From positions 463,824 through 527,823 of the forward strand of contig OZ026563.1 of NCBI GenBank assembly GCA_964020155.1: a DNA stretch of 64,000 nucleotides, read 5' to 3'. The notes under the pieces are model-generated. The model worked only from the letters and a program-made list of their open reading frames with translations. It had not been told where the DNA came from and ran no database searches. Positions 25,532-40,602 of the stretch are shown here, in pieces; within the stretch, counting starts at the first letter, position 1; every line of letters begins with the position of its first letter. This DNA comes from Chondrilla cf. caribensis. Taxonomy: Eukaryota > Porifera > Demospongiae > Chondrillida > Chondrillidae. The position numbers and the translations under genes are program-made.

Positions 25532-26270
25532 TTGAGTCAAAACTGGTCCATTTGCTAAACTTTAACAAGTTTAATAGTGCAATAATTGTTACTGATCATT
25601 TTTTTCTCATGTCTTTTCTGTGTATTGTTGTTGACCCATCGAGTCACCAATTTGGATTTTCTCCCAAAAAACTGTAACAATCACTTTGATTCCTCAAGCA
25701 TGCTTCCTCTTATCAAAGCCTCTTGTTACCTTCATGTGTTCTTCATGTCCAGTTATTGTGTATTATGATTTCAACTTGATTTTTATGCACATACACATTA
25801 ATTTCACTTTGTTCTTGATTTATAATTTATAATTATGGCATAATACATATATATACATTAATTTAATGTCAATTGCATTTGCGTCTAATTCGATTTGATA
25901 GTACAAAAATGAAATTAAAATACTCATAATAACATTACACTTACATACTATAATATTGTTAAAGTTTGCATTCATGTGTATAAATAGGTGTACATGTAAT
26001 TTGTATAATATAATATTAAAGCATTATGTATTATAGCTACATACATGTGATTCAATATTGTTTTAATGACATGTGTAGTCCATGACGATATTAGGGAACC
26101 ACAATTAGATCCAAAGCTCAGCTCAAATGACCATATCAGAATTCTCACACAAAATAATTTCATGCTCTTTGACTAGCTTAATGTCATTCAAACATCCATG
26201 CATGCACAGTCTCACAAAAGCAATGTGATTCAAAGTACACTTCCGCACATACTGTACGCACATGCTAATA
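25532..26270. other. Intergenic AT-rich spacer between convergent genes
   Basis: Very AT-rich sequence between the stop codon of the NSP-family gene (+) and that of the orphan gene (-). It should hold both polyadenylation regions. No coding frame or structured repeat is seen. Confidence 0.5.
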
Positions 26271-26826
26271 TTACTTTGTTTCATTGAACTCAAAGTTGAC
26301 CACTGTCGATCCTTCCTTCTTGATCCATGCCTTGAACCCCAGGCTGTAGGACTGCTGCTCGAACACCCACTCGTAGCCGTCAAACTTCAAGACACTCACT
26401 CCGTTGGATCCACTACTCCACGGTCTCTTGCCTGCGAGGAGATCGGGGAAGATAGGCGTCACACATGGTTGAAGGAGCGAAGGTGGGCGTGATCAACAGG
26501 CAAACCGACAACAGTGATGGTGTCTGCAATGCTAGGTCGTACGCTATCTCACATGTAAATAGTTGTATCATTCCTGATAGCTGCCTATTGATAGTCAGGG
26601 TCTTTCCGAGCGATGCGATCTCAAACTCGAGGGTAACTATTGGCCACTCGATATTGACACTCCCCTCTAACGAGTGGTTGTCGAAGTCAGCTTTTGATGC
26701 AATTTTCTCAATCTCCTCTTCACTTAATCTAATAGAAGCTTCATTCACGACCCTCAGGAAGGTTTTCCACTCGCTCACACCGAATATACCAATAGTCGCC
26801 TTCCCTGCTCCTCGGAAAGTAGCCAT
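26271..26826 (-). CDS. Unrecognised 144-aa protein, two exons
   Basis: Exon 1 runs 26826-26553 (ATG in context AGTAATGG, with a TAA just upstream in frame, fixing the start) and exon 2 runs 26431-26271. The junction uses GTGAGA and CGCAG and preserves the frame, giving 144 aa. The protein alternates hydrophobic and polar residues with many aromatic positions (for example IEWPIVTLEFEI, GYEWVFEQQSY and WIKKEGSTVVNFEF near the C-terminus), suggesting a small mainly beta globular domain. There is no signal peptide, membrane segment or motif that I recognise. A strong acceptor (CATTGCAG) lies about 15 bases upstream of the ATG, so an additional 5' untranslated exon is likely. It is transcribed away from CRAT, about 350 bp from its first ATG. 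Confidence 0.65.
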
Positions 26827-27175
26827 TACTTATTTTGCTGCAATGATTAATTTGATTGCCATATTTGGATCATCCCCGTTCCCAGTCCCATTTGGTAAGT
26901 GGCATTTGGACCCGACACACCTTCTTTGGTCCTGTGTTCTCTCCAAGTGCCACAGGTAAACTGAAGTACCCGAATACTTCTTCATGAATAATGCATGCTT
27001 CTTTCTCAGCTCGGGTGAGTTTCATCCCCAGGACTAAAGTATGTAGAATGGCGTTCTGGGAGTGATTTAACTCTATTACTCTTTGATAAACAACGTGACC
27101 ATCCAGGCTGTATTCCTGAAAGCATTCCGTCTCCCGGCTCGCTCTCTTCTCCATAAACACTCTCATTCAGCGATA

Positions 27176-31871
<4,696 letters not shown>

Positions 31872-32342
31872 CAATTCAGCGGAGAACTTTTATCTAGATC
31901 CAGATGGTTTTGTACTAGTATTATTGTTATATGTGTACACATAACACTTTACAGAGACGCTGTAGAGGGTAGATAACATAACACTGTATACACTCTCAAC
32001 TCTCACAAGTATGCACCCAGTGTCCACCTGTGATAGTGGTACGTGTATACACCTGGCAAGGAGGGGTTTCAATAGATTATCCAAATTACTGTAAAAATAC
32101 ATGTATAATACTCGTACATCAAACAGCTAATTACACAAGTAATGACACCAAGCCAATCATCTCACATCTGTGATTACGTATACCTCACACTGACATTACC
32201 AACGGATTGCCCCTTATACGGTTTCATTTTTAATTATCATAAAGATTTACATTGATGGCATGATGTAGTGACAATATTGTAACAAACAAACAATTGTTCT
32301 GACAATTAAATTTTAATAATGTTAAATGTGACCGAATACACT

Positions 32343-34262
32343 CTAACGGTTGGATTTAGCTACACGCTCCAGTTCATCTTTCTTCTTAATGGCGTAAGAG
32401 TTGGAAGACCCCTATAGAGTAGAACAGGACATGAGCACACACTTTAAACCTCCAATCACCCAAGATCACCCTCACACACTTCCATCAACCAATCAACCTC
32501 CAATCACCCAAGATCACCCTAACATCATCCAAAATCACCCACCACTGCCATAACCATCCTACTCACCTTGGCAGCATTTATTAGTTCATCTGCTAAACAT
32601 TCGCTAATTGTCTTGATGTTCCTGAACGAGGCCTGCCTGGCTCCTGAGGTCAAGAGATATATGGCCTGGTTGACTCTCCTCAGCGGTGACACATCCACAG
32701 CTTGTCTCCTAACAGTGCCAGCACGGCCAATCCTAGTGGAGTCCTCCCTTGGACCACTGTTCGCAATAGCCTCTACTAAGATCTTCAGTGGATTCTGGGG
32801 AATGAAGCAAGCAAAAAGTAACAGCTTCCTTCCAAAAAAGACAGTTATGCAAGAATCAGTCAGTGGCCCTGGGAACCCATGTATAAGTCAATACAACTCA
32901 TATTCTCTGCTACACTGACCACCACCAATGTCAGCCAAATTTGTAGCTCACATCAAATCAATTCAACAGTTGATAATACTAGAGGAACTCATCAGTTTAC
33001 ACGCAATAGCAGCATGCACAGCCACAAAGGTACAGTCAAAGTTCTTTACAATGTTTTTCAACAAGAAAAGTAGTCCCAACAGCAAACTGGTTTTTATGGG
33101 GAATAAAGCAAGGAACCGAGGGTGTTGTGAAGAGGTCTGACTGTATACTAGTGTATGGGAGCACTACCAAGGGTGCTGTGAAGAGGTCTGACTGTATACT
33201 AGTGTATGGGAGCACTACCAAGGGTGCTGTGAAGAGGTCTGACTGTATACTAGTGTATGGGAGCACTACCAAGGGTGGTGTTGTGAAGAGGTCTGACTGT
33301 ATACTAGTGTATGGGAGCACTACCAAGGGTGAGGTCTGGCTGTATACTAGTGTGTGGAAGCACTGCCAAGGGTGGTGTTGTGAAGAGGTCTGACTGTATA
33401 CTAGTGTATGGAAAGACTACCAAGGGTGGTGTTGTAAAGATGTCTGACTGTATACTAGTGTATGGGAGCACTACCAAGGGTGCTGTGAAGAGGTCTGACT
33501 GTATACTAGTGTATGGGAGCACTACCAAGGGTGGTGTTGTGAAGAGGTCTGACTGTATACTAGTGTTTGGGAGCACTACCAAGGGTGAGGTCTGGCTGTA
33601 TACTAGTGTGTGGAAGCACTGCCAAGGGTGGTGTTGTGAAGAGGTCTGACTGTATACTAGTGTATGGAAAGACTACCAAGGGTGGTGTTGTAAAGATGTC
33701 TGACTGTATACTAGTGTATGGGAGCACTACCAAGGGTGATGTTGTGAAGAGGTCTGACTGTACTTGGTATTTACAGGAAGACTCACTTCTCCTGTTAAGA
33801 GATGGATGATCTCAAATGCCTGGCGCACAATTCTCAGTGCCAGCATTTTCTTGCCATTGTTTCTACCATGCTTCATCAGAGCATTTGTCAAACGCTCAAC
33901 AATGGGGCACTGTGGGGAAGGGGAGAAGATGGCACAACCGCACACAAGGGTGTCCACATGGATGTGGATTACCTGGGCCTTCCTGAATCTCTTCACGGCA
34001 TATCGTCCTGCTGTGTGTGGGAGAAACACCGCATGTTTCTCCTTGATAGCAATGTAGTCCTTAGGGTAGAAGGGACACCAGATTACCCTTTGTCACAGAG
34101 GAAGAAATTGACTCAGCCCAAAGGTCTACTATGGCATGAACTCACTGCTAATGAAATGTCTTCTATTTGTACTTCGTTTGGGTCCCAACGACCGAAAACT
34201 TTAATCTCTACCTGCTGGACACTAGCAGCCACTGTTCCTTCATCGATGATAGCCTCTGACAT
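32343..34262 (-). CDS. RPS5: 40S ribosomal protein S5
   Basis: Five exons on the minus strand, 34262-34146, 34059-33973, 33909-33787, 32794-32567 and 32411-32343, close in frame to 207 aa (human 204). The sequence is diagnostic of uS7/RPS5: [70 protein letters not shown] and the C-terminus [10 protein letters not shown]. The protein sits in the head of the small ribosomal subunit near the mRNA exit. Exon 1 carries only the short, variable N-terminus. The intron between exons 3 and 4 holds a large minisatellite. The start codon is 222 bp from that of ERI2 on the other strand, with a CpG-containing intergenic stretch, so the two probably share a promoter region. Confidence 0.98.
33118..33762. 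repeat. 51/54-bp minisatellite with 256-bp higher-order unit
   Basis: About 12 copies of a 51-54 base unit (core GTATACTAGTGTATGGGAGC) in RPS5 intron 3. Two blocks beginning near 33311 and 33567 are near-identical over about 200 bases, a 256-bp higher-order repeat that contains the same minor variants (GTGTGGAAGC, GGAAAGAC). Confidence 0.96.
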
Positions 34263-34483
34263 AGCTGTGAAGAGGGAAAAACTTCAATATCTCGTCATGC
34301 TGTGGTTATGAACAATAGGAACACATGGACATAGAAAGACAAATTCTTACCGAAATTTTGAGTAATATATCAAACGGCGGCCATATACAACAGAACACAC
34401 GTGGAGCACGATGCTACTGAGCATGCTCAGTTTCATGCTAACAGAATTGCGCAATAACTGTACCAAATTTGAATCATAGCACG
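34263..34483. promoter_or_regulatory. Divergent promoter interval RPS5 / ERI2
   Basis: 221 bp between two start codons on opposite strands. It contains GGCGGCCAT at about 34376 (a YY1-like core on the minus strand) and the palindrome TGAGCATGCTCA near 34418. No TATA box is obvious. The role as a shared promoter is inferred from spacing. Confidence 0.5.
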
Positions 34484-36019
34484 ATGTCTGTAGGTAAATC
34501 CAAGACGAAGGAGTTAGCGAAGTGAGTGGAATTTGTTCGTTGAGCCACGGTTTTCTATAGAATGCGGTCTTTTCTCATAATAGAAAGCTTGGAGTATTGT
34601 CGAAACAAAAGTCTAAATCCCTCAGTTCGTACAAATGTGAGTTTATGGTTTGGAGGGTTTAGAGTCTATGGTTTGGGTGACCATATTAGGGTCTATGTCC
34701 AAACAGTGTCTGTGGATGAACCAGACTATAGACCTCTTTCTATTGAATGTAATGATTCATAAACAGATCAGATTTTCGACTACATCTGCGTCATTGACTT
34801 CGAATCTACTTGTTGGAAGGAGAAGAGATCTGGGCAAACACAAGAAATAAGTGAGACGGATTGTCTTAGTGAATGACCGTGTTTCAAGAGTGTATATGCT
34901 CCAGTTGTCTATTGGTCTGTGAACAAGGTTATGTTCTGTTCAATCATTGCAGTTGAATTTCCCTCCGTGTTGTTGGATGCCAAGAGTGGAGCAATTGAAT
35001 CCGAGTTCCACCACTATGTGCAGCCACAGGAGAGACCAGTGTTGAGCTCCTTCTGTAAAGAATTCACTGGCATAACACAGGTAGTGTTGAGAGTCAAGTA
35101 TCTAGGGGAGACACACACACCGTCTATGTTTGTTGGGTGGACATGTGCACGTCTGTGTATGCTGGGTGGACACATGCACCATCTGTGTATGCTGGGTGGA
35201 CATGTGCACCGTCTGTGTATGCTGAGTGGACATGTGCACCATCTGTGTATGCTGAGTGGACATGTGCACCATCTGTGTATGCTGGGTGGACATGTGCACC
35301 GTCTGTGTATGCTGAGTGGACATGTGCACCATCTGTGTATGCTGAGTGGACACATGCACCATCTGTGTATGCTGGGTGGACATGTGCATTGCACATAGCA
35401 TACATTTTAAATTGTCTATACCAGCATACAAGCAATACCTAAGTATGTGTACATCAAGCCTACTTTTGGAACTTTCCATTTGAACTAGTGAATTGGCAAT
35501 TTATCATGTCATTAAGAAATAATGCTGTACCTCAAGAACTGCCTTCCAACAAAGACTGATTCTAGTGCTACTTTTGTTTCCTTGCAGGATCAAGTGGATA
35601 ACGGGATCCCCATTAGTGTCTGCTTGAGGCTATTTCAGCAGTGGGTGACTGCTCTTGAGGAGCAGAAAGCCATTGCATTCCTGCAGCCGGAGACCTCCAA
35701 GTGTGGAAGCTCGGAGGAAGACAGGAAGACCAAGTTAGCAGCCATTGCAACATGGTCTGGTGAGTTCCATATCATTTCAACATACAATGGAGAGGCATAT
35801 GTATGTGATCCTCACAGCAGCTGCTTATGCGTGTACGTATGTATGTGCACATGTACTATGTGTGTGCATGTGTTTAGTTTTTAATATTCAAGATGTTAGA
35901 GTGTTTGTCTGTACCTGTAGACTGGGATCTTGGTGTTTGCCTTCATTATGAGTGTCGACGTAAAGGCATCAGAAAAGCCTCCTATTTCAACCAATGGATT
36001 GATATTAGAGCTACCTACA

Positions 36020-36083
<64 letters not shown>

Positions 36084-37240
36084 TGTGTGTACGTGCTTCA
36101 TTATACAACACTTCACCTATATGTATTAGAATTTTTACAATCGTAAACCAAATGGACTCACTGGTGCCTTGGATGACCTAGGTATGAACTTTGAAGGGAG
36201 ACAACATTCCGGTTAGTTGTGCTTTCTCTAGCTTGTCAGATGCCCCCTCATACCAGTGGTGTTCACTGTACATTTGATATTGGCAGGTATTGATGACGCC
36301 AGGAATACAGCCAGGTTATGTCACAGGTTAGTTCAAGATGGTTGTGTGCTGAAGATCACGAAGACCATAGCTAGCAAGGTGCTGTATGAACTAATTCCCC
36401 AATGATACCACTTGGCTCATGGCTGTTGTCCCTTACTCCACATAGTGCACATCAGGTACCAATAGGGATAAATCGTCATCTCTCACTGCGACAGGTCCCT
36501 TGTCTACAATGAAAGAGAATTGTCCTCCTTTGTACAGCAGAAGGAATATGTTGGGACTGACAACCGGTTTGTGTGGCAACGATGTTAGTATATCCGTGTG
36601 TAGTACAGGGGACGTTGTGTGTGAGAATGGTAACATGGACAGCAGTCTCAATTCATCTCAGGATAGCAGGTTTCTGGATAGCATTGCCCACCAACTCGAC
36701 TTTGGTGGCTTGGCTCAGTCTTTGGTGGACACTAAGGCAGACACTGACAGGTTCAAGAAGCCACTTTCCCTCCCAGCCAAGCGAGACCCTGCCACACCCC
36801 TAGCGCCTGTCCTCCCACCTACCAAAGTGAACAACTCAACTATTGGAGTAGAGACCCAAGGTTCACATCGGGTATCACATTTGGTAGGCAATGTACCTGA
36901 TCACAGTTGGAGCAAGACATCAGATGTACATTCCTCCTCGGAGCAATCTCCTCGTCCCATCAGAAAGAACAGTACACCTCCGTCAGGGCAGGACAGAGCG
37001 GTTGAACCATCATCAATGATCACACCTGACACCGTACACACTACTACTACTTTCAAGATAACCCCTCCCATGTGTCGGTGTGGGAGAAGAACAAGGGAGA
37101 ACACAGTCTACAAGGAAGGACCCAACCAGGGACGAACATTCTTCACTTGCTCGAGGAGAAATGGATGTGGGTATTTCGAATGGCAAAGAAGTTGGTCTGA
37201 AACTAACAATTGTGAATTATATTCCGAGTATGATTTTTAA
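34484..37240 (+). CDS. ERI2: ERI2-type DEDDh 3'-5' exonuclease with GRF zinc finger
   Basis: Nine exons, 34484-34521, 34584-34636, 34767-34850, 34953-35080, 35588-35759, 35921-36021, 36130-36211, 36287-36378 and 36446-37240, close in frame to 514 aa. The exonuclease domain shows VIDFEST (exo I Asp and Glu), SDWDLGV (exo II Asp) and HSGIDDARNTARL (exo III His and Asp), and tracks ERI2 through EFHHYVQPQE, WIDIRATYK and RKPNGLTGAL. A Ser/Pro linker follows, then a C-terminal GRF zinc finger (CRCGRR ... GPNQGRTFFTC ... CGYFEW) that binds single-stranded nucleic acid. Vertebrate ERI2 has the same architecture, so the domain pairing is ancient. ERI-family nucleases trim small RNAs and structured RNA ends. 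The final exon is phase-matched only with the acceptor CACATAG at 36445. The donor of exon 6 opens into a TG tract. Confidence 0.95.
35120..35395. repeat. 30-bp minisatellite, about 9 copies
   Basis: Unit CTGTGTATGCTGAGTGGACA plus TGTGCACCAT in ERI2 intron 4. Copies vary at GAGTGG/GGGTGG and ACCAT/ACCGT. Frames open on both strands are repeat artefacts. Confidence 0.95.
36022..36091. repeat. TG microsatellite starting at a splice donor
   Basis: Starts at the GT of the donor after ERI2 exon 6 (CTACAAG|GTGTGT). Confidence 0.95.
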
Positions 37241-37471
37241 TCTTGATATGAATTTAAGGTCCAATTATTATTAATTACATCAGATAGTCACGGTATAACA
37301 TATTACACATACACAATACAGCATCATATGTACAATAAAGAAAAGTGTTATAATAATAATAAATAATAATAGGGTAATAGGGTACCTTGATATAGCTGAA
37401 TTAAATTAAAAAGATTGACGTTGTTTGGAAAAACAATGATTACTTTGCAAAAATAAGGTAATTAATGCCTG

Positions 37472-39271
37472 TCAATTGTAAAAGACATCATCGGACTCAA
37501 TGGTTGGGCTGAGAAGGGAGAGAGGTTTCAGAGGGCTCAAGAAGTAGTCCGAGCTAAGGCACCTTGCTCTGGAGCAGGCCTGGAGGTAAGGCTCTGAGAA
37601 GGAGCTTGACGGATCCAGCCTCGGCAGGGGATCCAGGAGGTCCTGGTTGTAGAGACTGTGGTATTCGTCTGCCCAGTACACCTTGGTGCGCACCATGCCT
37701 TCCGTGATGTCATCAATCGCTGGAATGGGGAAATCCCAGGGTACCTTGGGTTTGTGCATCCTTTTGACAGGACATGACAGGCACCTCGACACAAGGGACT
37801 TGTTGTAGCACCTGTCTCTATCGTGATCACTCTCAAAGCCTGACAAAAATGATATGATACTCAGCAAGTAAACTGTGTGTGTCAGTCTTTTACGTAGTAC
37901 AGTGAGTGATGTGAGTTAGTGTGCAGCTCACCTGACTCCAGACTGGTGAAACTATTTGACGTACTCTGTGGACTGGTGGACCTACTGGGGGTGGGAGAGC
38001 TGCTCACCATGTGACTGGTGGCTGCCGTTACAGACTTGATCCTCTTTGCGTGTCCTCCGATGCGAGGAGCCTGTTCCGGTGTCTCAGATGGGATTGATTC
38101 CCTGAAGGCTCTGGCATATGGATTGTGGTCAATCTTCAGTTGAGTGATTTTCTCATTCTGGTAGGCGGTCACAGCAACGAACGAGGTCTCTGGGAATGTG
38201 AAGACCTCCTCTGAAGCTTCCTCACCGTCCTCTTCCACAACAACAACACGGATGATGTACTTGTGCATGGATTGTAGGATGAGCTGTGGAGGAGAATATG
38301 AAGTACCATGTGTATGTGATGTATAGTTTCAACTGGGTATTTAATACATACATGCATATGGAGTGTACGTTGAGTGATGTTGAATGGCATGTTCAAGATG
38401 TTGCATGTGTATGCATGCACATACGTACCTCTGATTTTGAAGATTTGTTGTTGGTCAGCTTGACTAATTTGAAATTGACCGGCTTGTCCATCCAGTGACT
38501 GCCAGTTTTGGGAGAGTCGGGGTGGGTGTACTCCGAAGATATGTGCTCCGTCTCTACCTTCCCGACCGCTACCCACGAGTCGCCCATGAATTTATAGCGA
38601 CATTTGTCGGCTGGTACGATGCTCAATTTGAGAGAGTAGTGTCTGGAGGGGGACAGACCGCGAATTGATATGGAGAGATGAGGGAACATACGTCTACCCG
38701 TCTTGGTGATCACCATCTCCGTCCCCACTTCGCTGAACGTCCGCCATAAGTGTCTGTTCTCCAGCTTGACTGACCATCTCGTGTGCCGCTGACCTGTGAT
38801 GCCTCCGTAGACGTTGTAAGTTGGGGCGAGAGTCACGTCTGTGGGGTGCGATCTCTTCCTAGATCCAGATACCTTGTCCCCGACTGATTTGGAGCGCAAT
38901 CCTCCTGGAGAAGGAAAATCAATGGTGCTTTCATCGCTGTCCTCGTAGTAAGTCTGCAGATAGGTGTCCCCGGTATGGCGCTCAAATGCAGTCGATAGTG
39001 AATAGGTGGGGCAAAATTTCTGCTCGATCTCATCCGCTTCGTCATTTTCGTCAAATTCAATCGAATGATTGTCTCCAATGGACATGTCTGCAATCTTTAA
39101 ACTGGAGATACTCGATGCTCCGCGATTTTCTGGTTTTCTTGCGTTCTTGTCATCAAGCGCTGTCGCTGGTCCGTTATTTGCGCGTGGCAGGCAAAGGGCA
39201 GAAGAAACTGCTGCAGTTATTGTCTGGGGAGTCGGTATCTCGTCCAATAAACTAGTTTCTGAGCCACTCAT
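37472..39271 (-). CDS. T-box transcription factor A
   Basis: Three minus-strand exons, 39271-38429, 38283-37932 and 37839-37472, close in frame to 520 aa. About 165 N-terminal residues are acidic and low-complexity, followed by a full T-box DNA-binding domain: LWRTFSEVGTEMVITKTGRRMFP, PADKCRYKFMGDSWVAVGK, HPDSPKTGSHWM, KLTNNK, then across the intron LQSMHKYIIRV, FPETSFVAVTAYQNEKITQLKI and NPYARAFRES. The contact residues of the VTAYQN and RRMFP motifs are kept. The C-terminus has a CysX2Cys segment (CLSCPVKR) and a Ser/Leu tail. The subfamily is uncertain: the domain is divergent and could belong to a sponge-type T-box group. It is divergently transcribed from T-box B, 1.3 kb away. Start taken at ATG 39271, the first in-frame ATG. 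Confidence 0.93.
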
Positions 39272-40602
39272 TTCGAAATCAAAGAAGTACAATTATTGCT
39301 AATAATCTTCTTGAATTAACCCTGTGAGTAGATAATATGAATAATTTGCTTGATTCTGATGTTTATTCGTTGCTTGGAACTAAGGAAGTCGGAATTTTAC
39401 AGGTTTTAGGCGTTAAATAACGGTCATGTTGTTTTCCTGTCGAATCGGCTTCTTCATTTAGCACGTATTACTTTTATTTAACACTTGGAACTAACACCCA
39501 CGCAGACAAGTTGTAGCAGAGAGACATAACAGAGCTACCAAATGGATCTACTACATATCATGTCTCTTTGAACAACATTAATGTTGCTGAATTATGAAAA
39601 CTAGCAAGTGGTCATGACTTGGTTGATGTGTGTATGTCCTTTTTATGGACTTGATATAGCTCAATATGTGACTGAAGGTCCTTCTACAAGTACCCTATTA
39701 TTATAGTATTGACTTGGAATCGTTGGATAAGTATGTAACATGCATGCACATTGTTGAACAGACCTGCGTGTGACAGGGCTGTTCAAGACCCATAAAACAA
39801 CACTACAATACACCAAACATTAGGTCATTGATGCATTGAGTATGATTGGAGATTTTCCAGTTTTGTAGTGGCTGCCCCTACTTGGCTGTTTGCATATTTA
39901 CACTATGAGACTTGCGGTAGCAGGACCTTGTTGACACCATGCACCCAAACAGACAAGCACAGTACATTTGGTGTAGTGGATGATCATAAAGTCCTAAAGT
40001 ACATCACATGATGCAATGTGATGTGTCATAACCATATTATTGGTGCATTGATATGTGTGTGGAAGTTGCAGATAGTGCTTTGTGCTATGTGGATGTTACT
40101 TGATCTCCCTGTATACTGCAAGCATTACACTTCAACTGTTGTTCAGTTAGTCATACTGCTGTGAGGTCTGTTTCCAGGAAGATGTTTCTCAACTGGGTGA
40201 AACCAAGAATAAGACATCCAGTTTCCGGATACCAATGAACATATTACTTTTGTAGCATCCACAAAAATGAATGGTATTGCATTATATCACAAAATGTGTA
40301 TAAAAGGATTCTTTGTACCATGCATACTATATATAAATTGCATTAAAAATGTAACTATATTGTACGTCCATTGATTATACGTATTTTGGCGGTTGTTATC
40401 GTTAACCACGCCCATGATAGTCGCGTGATCCGCGTAGAAGAGCGTTGCCCGTGCCGATTTGTCACTTTGCTCACCGTTGATTGTGCGAAGAGAGCCTGCT
40501 GTCCGTGTAATCAAGCTGCTATTGCCAGGTGGAAGCTCTATATACCACACCCGTACCCGCAAATCACTTGAAGCGAGACACAATACGAGATTTTCGCCTA
40601 CA
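39272..40602. promoter_or_regulatory. Divergent intergenic region between T-box A and T-box B
   Basis: 1.33 kb with no coding frame. The end next to T-box B is CpG-containing and has a TATA-like TATATA at 40539-40544, about 60 bp upstream of its ATG. The region is the obvious place for shared regulatory elements, but I recognise no specific binding-site cluster. Confidence 0.45.

Noticed and set aside
26870..27166. 99-codon minus-strand frame upstream of the orphan gene
   Set aside because: It overlaps the CRAT 5' end and a probable acceptor just before the orphan start codon. It has no recognisable domain and is followed by a separate frame with an in-frame stop. More likely 5' untranslated or promoter sequence.
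33127..33809. Open frames with repeats of [12 protein letters not shown] on the plus strand
   Set aside because: They are readings of the RPS5 intron minisatellite, antisense to the gene.
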